Origin: Vulcanimicrobiota bacterium
GTDB taxonomy: Bacteria > Vulcanimicrobiota > Vulcanimicrobiia > Vulcanimicrobiales > Vulcanimicrobiaceae
Length of the DNA stretch: 6,315 nucleotides
Direction of reading: 5' to 3'
NCBI GenBank assembly: GCA_019233415.1
Contig: JAFAMK010000014.1
Span: 1-6,315, forward strand
Shown: positions 5,463-6,315 of the stretch, piece by piece
Layout: each line of letters begins with the position of its first letter
How positions within the stretch are numbered: position 1 is the first letter of the stretch
Position numbers and translations under genes: made by a program
Notes under the pieces: generated by a model
What the model was told of the DNA's origin: nothing
The model's database searches: none
What the model saw: only the letters and a program-made list of their open reading frames with translations

Positions 5463-6315
5463 TACGGGTTCGGCGATTGGGACGGGAGTCCTGAGGGCCG
5501 AGGAGCCATTGAGCGCCGGGATTTCCGGTCCGGCGGCCGCGGACGCGCCGTCGAACCGGAAGACCCCGATCGCCGAGGCGAGGCGGTCGGCCTGATCGCG
5601 CATCGACCCGACCGTCGCGTCGATCTGCTGCACCTGCGCGGCCAGCTCGAACGTCGAGGCCGCGACCTCCTCCGCCGTCGCCGACTGCTCCTCGGCCGAG
5701 GACGCGATCGGGTCGAGCGAGGCGACGATCCGGACCACGCTGGCGCGCATCCCGTCGGCGCCGCGCGCGTTCTCCTCGACGACCGACGAGACGCCGGCGA
5801 CCGAGGAGGTGAGCTGGTCGCTGGTGGCCCGCATCCGGCCCGCCCGCGCCGCGACGTCGTCGGCGACCGAACGGGTCCGCACGATCGAGGACCGGACCTC
5901 TTCGAGGGCCGCGCTGGCGCGGGCGGCGAGCCCGAGCCCGTCGACCGTCGCGCCCGAGGATGCGTTCATCGCGGCCGAGACGTTCGTCGTCTCCTGGCGG
6001 ATCGCGCCGAGGATCTGCGCGATCTCGCGGGTCTGCGAGGCCGACGCGTCGGCCAGCTTGCGGATCTCGTCGGCGACGACCGCGAAGCCGCGGCCGTGCT
6101 CGCCGGCGCGGGCCGCCTCGATGGCGGCGTTGAGGGCCAGCAAGTTCGTCTGGTCGGCGATCTCTTCGATCAGCCCGAGAATCTCGCCGATCTGCCGCGA
6201 CGCGTGGTCGAGGCTCTGCATTTCCGAGACGACGTCGGCGACGGTGTCGCTGATGCTGCCCATGCCCTTCGAGAGCGCGAGCACTTCGTTGCGGCCTTCG
6301 CGGACCTGCTGGTCC
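5460..6315 (-). CDS. Methyl-accepting chemotaxis protein, C-terminal signalling domain (partial, start outside window)
   Basis: The frame is open to the right edge, so only the last 284 codons are visible; a GTG at 6284 is internal and not a start. The conserved cytoplasmic hairpin tip is unmistakable: EEIADQTNLLALNAAIEAAR, then AGEHGRGFAVVADEIRKLA, centred near 6100. This tip contacts CheA and CheW. The returning arm carries the common EEQSATAEEVAAS element and ends near GVFRF. From the tip glutamate to that point is about 180 residues, longer than in the 36-heptad receptors such as Tsr. A proline (DPIASSAEEQ) interrupts the arm. The final 30 residues are a Pro/Ala-rich tail without a CheR-docking NWETF-type pentapeptide. 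The sensing domain, and whether the receptor is membrane-bound or soluble, cannot be seen. It lies 5 bp upstream of cheA in the same operon. Confidence 0.95.
   Translation of the reverse strand, partial: DQQVREGRNEVLALSKGMGSISDTVADVVSEMQSLDHASRQIGEILGLIEEIADQTNLLALNAAIEAARAGEHGRGFAVVADEIRKLADASASQTREIAQILGAIRQETTNVSAAMNASSGATVDGLGLAARASAALEEVRSSIVRTRSVADDVAARAGRMRATSDQLTSSVAGVSSVVEENARGADGMRASVVRIVASLDPIASSAEEQSATAEEVAASTFELAAQVQQIDATVGSMRDQADRLASAIGVFRFDGASAAAGPEIPALNGSSALRTPVPIAEPV

Noticed and set aside
4075..5595. A 506-codon plus-strand open frame opposite cheA and the receptor
   Set aside because: Arg/Leu/Asp-rich shadow composition, antisense to cheA with all its kinase motifs; no ribosome-binding site or family signature seen.
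6282..6284. GTG as the receptor start codon
   Set aside because: The frame continues upstream to the window edge with receptor-like helical sequence (DQQVREGRNE), and the signalling hairpin needs a longer ascending arm.

Overview
The window is GC-rich, with strong G/C preference at third codon positions, and densely coding. The genes read as bacterial: a lipoprotein with an N-terminal lipobox, a chemosensory core (receptor, CheA, CheW), and a TrmA/RlmD-family rRNA methyltransferase. No gene fixes the phylum. The combination of high GC, a Nif11-like peptide and a compact che operon would fit a deep-branching diderm lineage such as Eremiobacterota/Vulcanimicrobiota, but that placement is inference only.

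Layout. At the left edge (1-283, minus strand) a 68-residue Nif11-like peptide gene overlaps the start of a second open frame that runs off the window. A 107-bp divergent intergenic region separates it from a plus-strand lipoprotein gene (391-1038). That gene meets the convergent methyltransferase gene so tightly that one CTAG palindrome supplies both stop codons.

From 1035 to the right edge everything is on the minus strand and looks like one transcription unit. In order of transcription it holds the C-terminal part of a methyl-accepting chemotaxis protein (MCP), cheA, cheW, a small single-pass membrane protein and rlmD. Junctions are tight: 5 bp, 10 bp, 46 bp and a 1-base stop/start overlap (TAGTG).

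The receptor, CheA and CheW together form a complete signalling array core: the receptor senses, CheW couples, and CheA autophosphorylates on its Hpt histidine. No CheY, CheB, CheR or phosphatase gene lies inside the window, and CheA has a low-complexity Ala/Pro linker where the response-regulator-binding P2 domain usually sits. The output partner must therefore be encoded elsewhere, possibly upstream of the receptor. The two downstream genes have no obvious chemotaxis role. I see no rRNA, tRNA, CRISPR array, insertion sequence or convincing intrinsic terminator, and no gene-free stretch longer than about 110 bp.
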